A stretch of 64,000 bases of DNA from Przewalskia tangutica (Eukaryota > Streptophyta > Magnoliopsida > Solanales > Solanaceae): the NCBI GenBank assembly GCA_029844215.1, contig CM056721.1, positions 137,917,254 through 137,981,253 on the forward strand, read 5' to 3'. The notes beneath the pieces are model-generated. The model was not told where the DNA came from, made no database searches, and saw nothing but the letters and a program-made list of their open reading frames with translations. Shown here one piece after another: positions 1 through 8,643 of this stretch; positions within the stretch are counted from its first letter, which is position 1; the number at the start of each line of letters is the position of its first letter. A program made the position numbers and the translations under genes.

Positions 1-479
1 CACTAGGATGTCAGATGAGTATAATTTTACGGATTTCGCATCGTATCCGTCTTAGTAGGGGCGGGTATGGATATAAGTTTGGTGGATAGTAAGCGGGTAT
101 GGATATATGGTGTATTTAGAGTTATACCCGCCTGCCCCGCCCCACATCCAACCACCCGCCCTAAATTCACCTGTCCGTCGTATACCTGTCAACTACAATT
201 TTATTTTTACAACTTTATATTTATCTAAGGTCCAAATAACTTGGCACACATAATTTTAGCAGCTCATAAATCCAATAATAATCAATTTTAAGGATATTCA
301 CTTGAGTGGTGGAGCGGGTGTGAATTTAAGAATATATCCTCCTTGGCGAGTATATATGTTGAAAATGTACCCGCTAGTAATGACTACTACGTGCCTAGGG
401 TTAGTGAAGTACACTACTTATGATAAGTGTATATCACATGTATATTTAACAATCCAATACTTAAAATAACGAAGAACAT
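1..479. other. Intergenic sequence with GC-rich inverted motif
   Basis: No gene is seen. Around 55-180 a GGCGGGTATGGAT-type motif occurs twice on plus and its complement (ATACCCGCC, CCCGCC) follows about 70 bases later, so the stretch could fold on itself. A related GCGGGTGTGAAT appears near 310. Such motifs are common at the ends of small plant DNA transposons, but no terminal repeat or target duplication could be defined. Confidence 0.35.
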
Positions 480-570
480 TACGAGGTGAGGTTTGATTTT
501 TTTTGACGTGAGCTTTGAAACAATGAAGATCAATTCCTCGTCAGTCTATCATGACAATGCCCATGCTCAG

Positions 571-699
571 TTCGAGATGGAATTCACTTTGTTCGAGAAA
601 AGGTAGCTCGTGGACAAGTACTCGTCTGTCATGTCCCTTCCAGGTATCAAATTGCAGACATCGTTACAAAGGGTCTTTTCGCGGGTCCAACAAATACGG
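571..699 (+). pseudogene. Ty1/copia RNase H C-terminal fragment
   Basis: One frame reads REKVARGQVLVCHVPSRYQI followed by ADIVTKGL, the usual end of plant copia RNase H, where the enzyme degrades the RNA strand of the cDNA hybrid. Only about 43 residues remain, and there is no upstream reverse transcriptase. The wording matches the RNase H tail of the copia element at 26.5-33.2 kb, so it is probably the same family. It runs without an LTR into a gag fragment, which is abnormal for the element order. Confidence 0.7.
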
Positions 700-1085
700 A
701 GGTGCCAAAACCCGAGGATGATCCTAAGTTGTGGAAGACACTTGATGTTATTGTTCTTCGCTGGATTTATTCCACTATTTCTATTGACCTGTTGCAAACG
801 ATTATTGAGCCAGACGCTACGACGATGGAGGCTTGGAATAAAGTACGTTATATATTTCAAGATAATCAAAATTTTCGTGTTGTTACATTGGAGTAAGAAT
901 TCTCCCATGTCAATATGGAAGACTTCCCTAACGTTTCAGCATATTTCAAAAGGTTGAAGGAATTAGCGGACCAACTCCGCAACGTTGGTGCGCCTGTTAC
1001 GAATGATCGCCTGTTCAAGAAACATGGAGTAAACCTGAGACTTATATTTGAGCAGATAGACCCAAAGAAAATGAGAGAAATCATC
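700..1085 (+). pseudogene. Ty1/copia gag fragment
   Basis: The frame starting near 703 gives PEDDPKLWKTLDVIVLRWIY, then a stop at about 894, and the following bases continue the gag pattern (AYFKRLKELADQLRNVGAPV in another frame). This is the UBN2/Retrotran_gag region that forms the virus-like particle. The same motif order is seen at 2.3-2.9 kb and 30.3-32.8 kb on minus. It directly follows an RNase H tail, so the two pieces are a chimera or the trace of a deletion across element ends. It ends where minus-strand integrase sequence begins. Confidence 0.7.
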
Positions 1086-1762
1086 TAATAATACCAAATA
1101 ATACTTATGACCCAATTTTCTAGGAATAGGAGATGTCCATAAATCTACATGAATGATGTCAAAAGGAGAAAAAGAAACACTTAAAAACGACGTAAAAGGA
1201 AGTCTAACATGCTTCCCTAAAGGATAATAATATCAATTTTGGGTGACTTTCTCTTTATTACATTGAATAAAATTTTGACTTCTAAGAAAGTGAAAAACTG
1301 GTGGTCCTGGATGCCCAAGTCTACTATGCCAGATTGATGGAAATATTTCAGCTAGAGAGATATGTTGAGTGACACTCACAGCAAAATTAGATGAGAAAGG
1401 ATAGAGGTCCCCCACACTATTGCATATCGTAAGTGTTTTCCCCGTACGTAGGTACTTCACAGAAAAACCAAAAGGGTCCAACTCAATAGATACAGAATTG
1501 TCAGTAGCAAATTTCCTAACAGAGATTAATTTCTTAATAATATTAGGAGCATATATGACATTTTTTAGGGAAAAAGAGGGTAAGATAGTGGTGTTTGTGT
1601 GGTGCCATAACCTTGAATTGGAATGCGATTACCATTTCCAACCAAAATAAATTGAGGATTATTCAAATTAAACAGTTGAGGTAAATTACCAGAGTTACGA
1701 GTGAGGTAGGATGTGGCACCCGTATCCATATACCAAACATCATCAGGCTGCTGTAAATTCAT
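1086..1762 (-). pseudogene. Ty1/copia protease and N-terminal integrase relic
   Basis: Read on minus, the protease begins with VWYMDTGATSYLTRNSG, containing the catalytic aspartate in the D-T-G-A form. It is followed by GNGNRIPIQGYGT, and then by a GAG-pre-integrase segment, IWHSRLGHPGPPVFHFLRS, ending near 1233. The bases from 1230 down to 1090 still encode the start of the integrase core (a DLWTSP-like reading). Everything after that (rest of integrase, reverse transcriptase, RNase H, 3' LTR) is missing. Several frame breaks separate the pieces, so it is dead. It is a sister copy of the element at 26.5-33.2 kb. Confidence 0.8.
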
Positions 1763-2873
1763 GATGATGTAGGCCTGACCCAGTTCGATAGGGGTAAGGA
1801 GGTCGTATGATTACTGTTGCTATTGGCCCACTGAGACATGGGCCTGCTGTGTCGATTCCGCCTAGTGTGGACTCGGATAAGAGCCCAAAATATCCAGTTT
1901 CTGCCACTTCCCACTGCCTTAGGCCGGTGCTGTCGGATATGGGCACGGGGGTGAGGCCTAACTTCCGGACATCGACCATGGTAGTGGTCCAACCCACTGA
2001 GATGGGTGCGTGGCCTTTTGTAATTATCCACTGGTATTTCTGCCGCAACCGCATTCTTTACTTCTTCTACCGTGGCTATCATTGTGGCCTCTACCTTTAC
2101 CGTCACCCCGCAAAGTGTGACCTTTTGTGTGTGACAGTTGTCCGACGGATGTGGGGGCGGTAACTAGTGCATCAATCACCAACGTCTTCTGATTATGTTC
2201 GTCTTGTTTGGAACGCCTAGTTTCCTTCAATAGTAATTGTGACAGGGCCTTGTTAAAACTAGGGAGGGGATCGGCTTGTTGGATCGTCCTTACAAGGGTA
2301 TCGTACTCACCCTTTAGCAATCAAATTAATTAGTTGTAGAACCATCTTAGTTTCTGAGATCGGAGTGTCCACATTCGATAGTTGATCTACAACCAATTTC
2401 AATTGATTACAATAGTCAGGCATATTCGCAAAGTTTTTAAGACGGGTGTTATTGAATTGTTCCTCCAGATACACGACACATGTACGTTGTTGTGTTGAAA
2501 GATTTCCTCTAGTCTTGTCCATAGTTCATGAGCCGAAGCACCAGTCCTCATAATCGTATGAAGTATCCTTGGATATGGTGCCATAAATTCATTGTTTGAC
2601 AATAACATCAAGACTTTTTCATATTATGTTGTCAACGTCGGGCGGACGGGGTATGGTGGCATTGATGTGATCAAGAACATTGTAGGCACATGCATGAATT
2701 CGAAATAATTCTATCCACGAAGAGTATTTTCCATCCTCTTGATCAAGAACAAAAGGGATAAAGTTCTTGATAATTGTTACAATGAAGGTTGGATGAAAGA
2801 AGTTTGTAGAGGATGGGGGGGGGGGATGAGGATGTGTGACGTCTTGTGTGGAGGAGGAGTCAGGAGAAGCCAT
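1763..2873 (-). pseudogene. Ty1/copia gag relic
   Basis: The likely start is the methionine at 2873 (MASPDSSSTQDVTHPHPPPP), directly after the 5' leader. FIPFVLDQEDGKYSSWIELF marks the N-terminal gag domain. The central part (TRLKNFANMPDYCNQLKLVV, then DTPISETKMVLQLI) ends near 2310, and a basic, glycine/arginine-rich tail follows. At least two frameshifts and several stops break it. It lies in the normal position between the primer-binding site at 3015-3022 and the protease. Confidence 0.75.
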
Positions 2874-3014
2874 GTTATAATAAAAAAATTGGAAAGAGAG
2901 GGAGGGTGACATCTGAAATTAGTTAGGGTTTGGGGGTGCCACCAGAAACAAGGAAAGAGGGGGTGGCGGTCGAGAACAATATTTAAGGTAGGGAGGGTTT
3001 TAGGGTTTGACTCT

Positions 3015-3183
3015 TGATACCATGTAGAATAGTGTAATTCTTTCTGTCTGTAGTTTTCTCATTAATACATATATAGGTGTTTACAATTGTAATCCTAATC
3101 ATATGATAATATCTACTTTACATAATTACACTAAAATAATAATTACATAATATTTATGTATTATCTATTAGTACCAAATTGCA
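3015..3183 (-). mobile_element. 5' LTR and primer-binding site of the minus-strand copia relic
   Basis: On minus the LTR ends in ATTCTACA and is followed at once by TGGTATCAAGAGT (3010-3022), the initiator-Met tRNA primer site of plant copia elements. On plus the LTR therefore starts with TGTAGAATAGTG at 3023. Its outer end is not certain and is placed near 3183. It resembles, but is clearly diverged from, the 210-bp LTRs at 26.5 and 33.0 kb. The outer end lies within about 25 bases of the ALMT fragment. Confidence 0.6.
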
Positions 3184-3206
3184 AGAATATTGTAGGAAAA
3201 AAAATT

Positions 3207-3495
3207 ACCAACAGTGAATTCAAAAACAACGACCACAGTGAGGACAACCCACATTGCTGGTTGATCATAGCATAGTTTTCTTGGGTCATCTTTGCCAAAT
3301 TTTTTTTGTGTTGCTAGCAATTTCCCCAACTTTCTTTTTAAATGTTATTGAAAAATGCTTGAGCCTTTTCCAAACACCAATATTTTCTTGATTTGTTGAA
3401 TCAATCTCCATGAAAATGGAGAAATTGACACAAATTAAGAGGTGTTGAGAGACAAAGAAGAAAGTGAAGAGAAGAGTGATGGATGAGAATGACAT
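3207..3495 (-). pseudogene. Broken first-exon fragment of an ALMT-like malate transporter
   Basis: The only host-gene sequence recognised. From the ATG at 3495 the minus strand encodes a 69-residue N-terminus (MEIDSTNQENIGVWKRLKHF and a lysine-rich stretch). A stop follows a run of eight T (plus 3300-3307). Shifting one base at that run continues as GKDDPRK and then MWVVLTVVVVFEFTVG, which closely matches the conserved membrane segment of aluminium-activated malate transporters, the plant vacuolar or plasma-membrane anion channels (PF11744). Known family members have about 25-30 residues (first membrane helices) between DDPRR and that segment; here about 9 remain, so an internal deletion is inferred. 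The frame ends at a GT at 3207-3208 that could be a splice donor. No further exons are seen; a copia LTR lies next to it. Confidence 0.65.
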
Positions 3496-3519
3496 AACAG
3501 AAGAACCTCAACATCTCAA

Positions 3520-3525
3520 TTTATA
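3520..3525 (-). promoter_or_regulatory. Possible TATA box upstream of the ALMT fragment
   Basis: On minus the sequence reads GCTATAAATTGAG, a good TATA match. It is only about 25 bases ahead of the ATG at 3495, so either the leader would be extremely short or the true start lies further in (a second methionine, MEIDST, is about 28 codons downstream). It may simply be relic promoter sequence. Confidence 0.3.
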
Positions 3526-3559
3526 GCAGAGAGAAATGTTGGGGTTGAATAATTTAACA

Positions 3560-3835
3560 ATTTATTTGTGCATGAGTATTTTTTTTGTCTGTGATCTTTT
3601 CTTGAAGAAGATAAGTCTTTTTTTTAAAAAAAAATTTAGTCCCAAATATTAGTCGTTTTAGCTATCCGAATTTGTTTTATATTTATACATGAATATTTAT
3701 TTTGTTTTTCATTTTTCTTGAGAAGATCAAGTGTTTGTTTTCTTTTTTAAGTGTGTTCTTTTTAACATTTTAAGCTTTTAGATGAGATAATCACATATTT
3801 TTATAAATTTTAAATATGGTATCAGAGCAGAAAAA
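3560..3835 (+). mobile_element. LTR 3'-end relic with primer-binding-like site
   Basis: An AT-rich stretch ends in TTTTAAATA followed by TGGTATCAGAGCAG at 3817-3830, the initiator-Met tRNA primer site. The preceding AGATGAGATAATCACATA wording is usual for 3' ends of plant copia LTRs. No coding region follows, so only the LTR end and a little leader survive. The 5' limit is not defined. Confidence 0.45.
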
Positions 3836-3931
3836 ATCATGAATTTATAAGTTTCAATATTATTTATAACAATAAATAAATTCATGTGCTTGACTCATGA
3901 AAAAAAAAATCATGCTGACACGTGAGAGGAA

Positions 3932-4085
3932 CACTGGCGGACACACTCAAAGCAGGGTGGTGCAGTTGCACCACCAGAATTTTACATTTTTTTTTGCTTT
4001 CTAAGCATAAAAAAAAATGCTACGCAAAAAATTATTACTTTCGTATGTTTGCACCACCAAATTTTGGTGCCTGGATCCGCTACTG
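3932..4085. mobile_element. hAT-type MITE (154 bp)
   Basis: The element starts CACTGGCGGACACA and its other end, reversed, reads CAGTAGCGGATCCA, matching at about 10 of 14 positions. That is the CAGTGGCGGA-type terminal repeat of plant hAT MITEs. It is flanked by a perfect 8-base duplication GAGAGGAA at 3924-3931 and 4086-4093, the length expected for hAT transposases. The interior is AT-rich with an internal inverted GCACCACCA motif and no coding capacity. It would depend on a transposase encoded elsewhere. Confidence 0.8.
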
Positions 4086-4093
4086 GAGAGGAA

Positions 4094-4565
4094 GTGTGAA
4101 AGATATAATTAAGTGAAAAAAACAAAAAGAAGCAATGTCACAAGATAAAAGAACCAGTTTTACAAAATCATCACGGAAATATGAAAAATTGTACTATGGT
4201 ACTATTGGGAGTATTCGTTTACGATTTTAATTTAATCTCTTATATATTGTAGCCATATAAGATAGGTGTAAAATAGCCATAGCAAAATGAAAAGCAATGC
4301 TGCTATGAATAAAATACATAGGCTTAAATATAATAGAAAATTACATATGAAATTGCAGCACACACAGTATATTTAGAGAAAAATTTACCAAAATATTAAG
4401 TTTCTATATCCCAAATCGATGTCGTGGTCCTGTATTTTCTTAAAAGTTGTTATGATGCTTATAGTAGCTATTAATATAATTATTATATTTACTTTAAAAA
4501 TGAAAAATACTGTTATACAAGTACAACTTTATTTTTCGTCAATGGACTTCCTTAGCCTGCATGGA
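4094..4565. other. AT-rich intergenic, nothing recognised
   Basis: The stretch is A/T-rich with no ORF of family-like composition, no terminal repeats and no primer-binding site. Confidence 0.5.
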
Positions 4566-4812
4566 TAGGGTAGCCAAGTTAGTGTAGCAGTAGAGCGCGG
4601 GACCGCAATGTCACGAGTTCGATCCCCTGCATAAATCTTCTTGGTTGAGCCTGTCACACATTGCTTGTCAAGTGTGGTTAATCGGTTGACGTGGTTTGCA
4701 GGCTATTGCGTCGGGGTTTACCCTGTGCGCACTCGAAAGAGTAGCGGCCTGGGGTTTACCCTGTGCGCAATCGAAAGAGTAGCGGCTGCGGGTTCCTTCG
4801 TCAACAAAAAAA
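4566..4812 (+). mobile_element. tRNA-derived SINE (Au-like) with internal duplication
   Basis: A tRNA-like head (GTGTAGCAGTAGAGCGCGGG as A-box region, GAGTTCGATCCC as B box) is followed by a tail reading GTTGAGCCTGTCACACATTG, GGTTTACCCTGTGCGC and GCGGCTGCGGGTTCC, then TCGTC and an A7 run at 4804-4811. This order matches the Au SINE family known from grasses and Solanaceae; the assignment is from memory of the family. A 38-base block (4713-4750) is duplicated immediately after (4751-4788) with one or two changes. RNA polymerase III boxes appear largely intact. No clear target duplication was found. Confidence 0.7.
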
Positions 4813-5120
4813 GATAATTTTTGTTGAGTTATAGGACTCTTACATATATATAAGTCAAATTTACCTCTAACAGTTGCCGAACTGATATTCAATAAATCGA
4901 AAGTGATAAACGAACTAGGACATGGCTAACATTTTTTTTCATTCTAAAGTTAACTTTCAAGAAGTGTACACAAGAATTCTCAAAGGGTTTAACAGCAAAT
5001 TTTGATGTTTCAATATTACATCATGTTAGACAATATATTAAGTAATTAAAATAATGTTCCTGTATCGACTTAAGATTTTAAATAAAGTGAACACATAAAT
5101 ATTCTATCTTTAACTAATTA
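4813..5120. other. AT-rich intergenic, nothing recognised
   Basis: No gene, repeat end or RNA gene can be supported in this stretch. Confidence 0.5.
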
Positions 5121-5256
5121 AAAGTCTCGAGTTCGAGTCACGTGAATGAAGAAACTTTTGGTAAGGAGTCCCCCCCAAGTGGTCCTTACCATGTACATTC
5201 TGATTAGTTTGGTAAGTGAGTTCCACCGGATATTAAATGGTTATACAAAATAAAAA
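5121..5256 (+). mobile_element. Degenerate SINE (SolS-like)
   Basis: GTCTCGAGTTCGAGTCACGTG retains a B-box-like tRNA head. GGTAAGGAGTCCCCCCCCAA, CTGATTAGTTTGGTAAGTG and a CACCGG-like end follow, and an AAAATAAAAAA tail ends it. This order is that of a Solanaceae SINE with body wording GGAGCGCTTTCCCCC...GATTAGTCGGGCTCC. The A box is lost. A minus-strand relative lies at about 21.7 kb. Confidence 0.55.
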
Positions 5257-5265
5257 AGGAGATGG

Positions 5266-5410
5266 TGTCACAATTATAATTCTGGATTCTATCCCTTTTA
5301 GATTACTTGAACTCTAAATTAATAATTTTTACATATTGAATAATTAAAAAAATAATATATATACATGTTTTAGATCATAGATACTAAATTATGCCAAACT
5401 CATACCTTTT
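5266..5410 (+). mobile_element. Left part of an older LTR split by the copia insertion
   Basis: TGTCACAATTATAATTC at 5266 could be the start of an LTR whose end (CCGACA) lies at 10717, giving matching TGTC/GACA ends. Removing the copia element and one copy of its CTTTT target duplication joins 5410 to 10688 and gives an LTR of about 175 bp. The start point is inferred only from the end symmetry. Confidence 0.4.
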
Positions 5411-5515
5411 TATTGAAGAATAATGATCTAATGTAATGTCCATTATTATAATTGTTGTATAGTTACAAGGGTAAAATGGTCCTTCTACGTGTGAAGGGCA
5501 AGGATGTCATTTCCC

Positions 5516-5523
5516 TATATAGG
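5516..5523 (+). promoter_or_regulatory. LTR TATA box
   Basis: CCCTATATAGGATATTTTAT lies in the middle of the 304-bp LTR, the usual place for the U3/R transition. Transcription would be expected to start about 30 bases downstream. The same box is at the matching place in the 3' LTR. Confidence 0.5.
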
Positions 5524-5662
5524 ATATTTTATATCCTACCGATTGCTTGTATCTTTCACTTAACGCTTCACTTTTCATTTGTATCCATTCGAGAAGGTTC
5601 CTGATTCTCTCTGTCTTCTCATTTAACTTCTTTGTCTATACATTTGAATCTCCATTAAAGGA

Positions 5663-5691
5663 GAGAACCAGGTGTTCGTGGCCTGGTTCTC
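5663..5691 (+). other. Perfect 10-bp hairpin in the LTR
   Basis: GAGAACCAGG and CCTGGTTCTC form perfect inverted arms around a 9-base loop (TGTTCGTGG). The same hairpin is in the 3' LTR at 10631-10659. It lies downstream of the TATA box, so it should be in the transcript at both ends. A role in RNA packaging, polyadenylation or translation is possible but not shown. Confidence 0.7.
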
Positions 5692-5714
5692 AACACAGAT
5701 CTGTATCCTCAACA

Positions 5715-5728
5715 TGGTATCAGAGCCT
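5715..5728 (+). other. Primer-binding site (initiator Met tRNA)
   Basis: TGGTATCAGAGCCT follows the 5' LTR directly. The first 12 bases are complementary to the 3' end of plant initiator methionine tRNA, the primer for minus-strand cDNA in copia elements. Confidence 0.9.
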
Positions 5729-6068
5729 GCAAGACGAACGATCTGACTCTCAAATTTTTTTTAGGGTTTCGTGGTCACAGATCTGTTCTTCGATCGATTC
5801 CTTGGTTTCGCTTCCATTGAACCACTTTTACAAGATTTGTTAAGACTATGAGGTGTTTCAACAAAGGATTCATATAGAGTTGTTGAAGAACCACACATGC
5901 AAGGTATGACGAACTCATAGATCTGCAGATCTTGTTGGAAAACTCAGCCCGAAGACTGGATCTATCGATTTCTGACTACCCTACGGTTATCTACTCTCTC
6001 GTATTTTTTTTGAATCTGACTATTCCTCTATATTGATTTGTTACTGTCCTTTATACTGAAATCCAAGC

Positions 6069-7230
6069 ATGGGAAGCCGAGTTGAAGCACACTCTGGAGA
6101 AACAAGTACGGAGATGGTCACTATTGACCACAATCATCCACTGTACTTGTTTCCTCGGACGCTCACGGCTCCTATCATTGGGATCACCCTAAATGGCATG
6201 GATAACTACTCGATTTGGAGTAGAGCCATGAAGTTAGCCCTATTAGGAAAGAATAAGTTAGGGTTTATTGATGGTAGTGTACGAAAAGAAAGTCTGCATG
6301 GAAACTTGACACAAATATGGGAGCGATGTAACGCGATAGTTGTGTCTTGGCTAATGGGGAACGTAAAAAAAAACCTACTCACTGGAATGTTGTATAACTC
6401 TGACTCTTACACTATCTGGGAAGAACTGAAAGAAAGATTTGACAAAGTGAATAGTTCTAGAACCTTCCAATTACATAAAGAAATTGTCTACGCGATGCGA
6501 CAACCGTGTCGCCATTATATTACTCTAGACTCAAAGATCTGTGGGATGAGTATGACTCCATCATGCCAGCCCCATCTTGTTGCCCAAAATCCAAGGAATT
6601 TGTGGATCACTCCCAACACCAAAGGCTGTTGCAATTCCTGATGGGTGTAGATGATAGCTATAGCCAAATAAGAAGCCAAATCCTCTTGATGCAACCAGTG
6701 CCCTCACTAAATCAAGTATACGCTATGATGAATCAAGAGGAAAGCCAGAGGATGATGCTTGGATCCAGTGGTAGGGCAATCCATGAGGCAATGGAACTAT
6801 CAGCCATGTCCACTTCTAAAAATTGGGTCAACAGAGGAGGTAATGGAGCTGGAAATAAGAAGAAGAGTTACAATCCAAATGCCTTTTGTGATCACTGTAA
6901 GATCAAAGGGCACTTCCAGGTGGATTGCTATAAATTGATGAAGTGTGGCTATTGCAAGAAGACTGGACATGTAGAAGATGATTGCTACACTCTTCATGGA
7001 TATCCAGACAACTTCAAAAATAAAGGGAAAAAGGCTTATCTAGTCACAGGAGGCAACACAGTACATGAGAACCAAACACATGGCCAACCTGCTCAATCCA
7101 TTTCAACTGAAGCAATGTCATACAGTCAGTTTACACCTGCACAACATCAGAAACTTCTTGCTATACTGGAGAGCAAGGAACTCCAACACATCAATGTAAA
7201 CTTGGCAGGTAAGTATGCCTCTGACTCGAA
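6069..7230 (+). pseudogene. gag of the 5.27-kb copia element (one frameshift)
   Basis: The ATG at 6069 opens MGSRVEAHSGETSTEMVTID, followed by the Retrotran_gag_3-type motif DHNHPLYLFP and YSIWSRAMKLALLGKNKLGF. The frame shifts near 6505-6530 and continues as LYYSRLKDLWDEYDSI. Two zinc knuckles follow, CDHCKIKGHFQVDC and CGYCKKTGHVEDDC (about 6888-6985), which bind the RNA genome. The second half is in one open frame with the protease. A single indel separates the two parts. Confidence 0.9.
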
Positions 7231-7753
7231 AGGTTTGGTAAAATGGATAGTAGACACAGGAGCCACTAATCATATGATCACTGATCAAAGACACTTACAC
7301 ACCACTGTCTTGACAGAGGGATCAGGGAAGGTACAGCTACCAACAGGGGATTCAGCCAAAATCTCAACTGTTGGGGAGTATCATCTGGGTGGAGGTGATA
7401 CACTTAAAGGAGTCTTATGTGTACCATCTTTTAAGTTTAATCTCTTGTCCATATCAAAACTGACTAAAGATCTGAACTGTAGTGTCATTTTTTTTCCAAA
7501 ATATTGTGTCTTTCAGGACCTCTCATCTGGCAAGGTGAGGGGGATTGGTAATGAGGAGAATGGTTTATACACTCTCTCTCTGGATGTACAGAATAAGGGA
7601 GGGGAGTTGAAGAGATGCATGTCAGCAGCAAAGGATGATGCAATGATTTGGCATCAGAGACTTTGCCATGTGCCCATGGCAGTCCTGAAGAAACTTGATT
7701 TTTTTAGAAAGAATGGTCCATTTGTCCTTAACAATCGTGGAAGTCTCCTTTAG
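7231..7753 (+). pseudogene. Protease and GAG-pre-integrase region
   Basis: KWIVDTGATNHM (aspartate codon about 7252) is the retroviral-type aspartic protease site. VLCVPSFKFNLLSISKLTKD closes the domain. IWHQRLCHVPMAVLKKL is the pre-integrase zinc-binding segment. The frame breaks near 7735, where the usual C-x-x-C-P-L-A-R sequence is garbled, and a stop falls at 7751-7753. Confidence 0.88.
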
Positions 7754-8643
7754 CAAGACAGACTAGAGTTCCTTTTAATACCAGTCACAGTAGAGCTACT
7801 AAAGCATTTCAGCTACTACACATGGATGTATGGGGTCCATATAAAGTTGAAACTATAAATGGAATGAAATACTTTCTAACCATTGTGGATGACTACTCTA
7901 GATGGACCTGGCTTTTCTTAATAAGATTAAAATCTGATGTATTCTCTACAATCAAAGATTTTTTGCTTAAGGTCAACACACAGTTTGAAACCAAAGTTCA
8001 AAAAATCAGATCTGATAATGGCCTTGAATTCTTTAATCACAGTTGTAGTAACCTTTTCTCACAGTTTGGTATTATTCATGAAAGTTCCTGTCCCTATACA
8101 CCACAACAAAATGGTGTAGTTGAAAGGAAACATAGACACATCCTTGAAATAGCCAGGGCCATCAAAATACAAGGAGGATTCCCAGATAAATTTTGGGGAT
8201 TCTGTGTGGAAAATGCTGTATACATTCTTAACAGAGTCCCTTCCACTGCCATAAAAGACAGGTCCCCTTTTGAGATGCTATATAATAGGACACCACAACT
8301 TAATCACCTTAGGGTATTAGGATGTCTGTGTTTTGCCACTGCCCTACCCAGATATGACAAATTTAGCCCAAGAGCTGTGAGGTCCATACTTATTGGTTCT
8401 GATTCAACTCAAAAGGGATACAAATTGTATAATATGGAAAACAATACTGTTTTTGTTAGCAGGGATGTGCAGTTCATGGAGCATTGCTTTCCATTCAAAG
8501 GCAGCACTATTGAAGAAGTTAATCACATTACATCAAAGGAGATGTTCTGCTATGAAAACTTGGCTCCTCACCATCAGATCACTTTGCATGAGGCTATCCA
8601 GGACATCCCTGGTCAGGATCGACATCTGAGTCAACGAGCTTGA
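7754..8643 (+). pseudogene. Integrase of the 5.27-kb copia element
   Basis: The frame resumes with ARQTRVPFNT and then the DDE core: HMDVWGPYKV (first Asp), KIRSDNGLEF (second Asp) and YTPQQNGVVERKHR (Glu). NRVPSTAIKDRSPFEMLY and LRVLGCLCFA complete the copia-type C-terminal core. All three catalytic residues remain. The frame is open from 7822 to 8643 (273 residues) and then stops. This enzyme inserts the cDNA into the chromosome. Confidence 0.9.

Larger units (their letters stand above)
5411..5714 (+). repeat. 5' LTR of the 5.27-kb copia element
   Basis: 304 bp, beginning TATTGAAG and ending CTCAACA. The inner end gives TGTTG on the reverse strand, so the outer end would be expected to be TGTTG, but reads TATTG in both LTRs. 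The polypurine tract and the target duplication both place the boundary at 5411. The only difference from the 3' LTR seen by hand is in CTTCTCATTTAAC (CTTCTCCTTTAAC in the 3' copy). Confidence 0.93.

Noticed and set aside
4569..4640. Possible tRNA gene (A- and B-box-like sequence)
   Set aside because: The two boxes are followed by a SINE body and A tail, and no cloverleaf acceptor stem can be formed. It is the head of a SINE.
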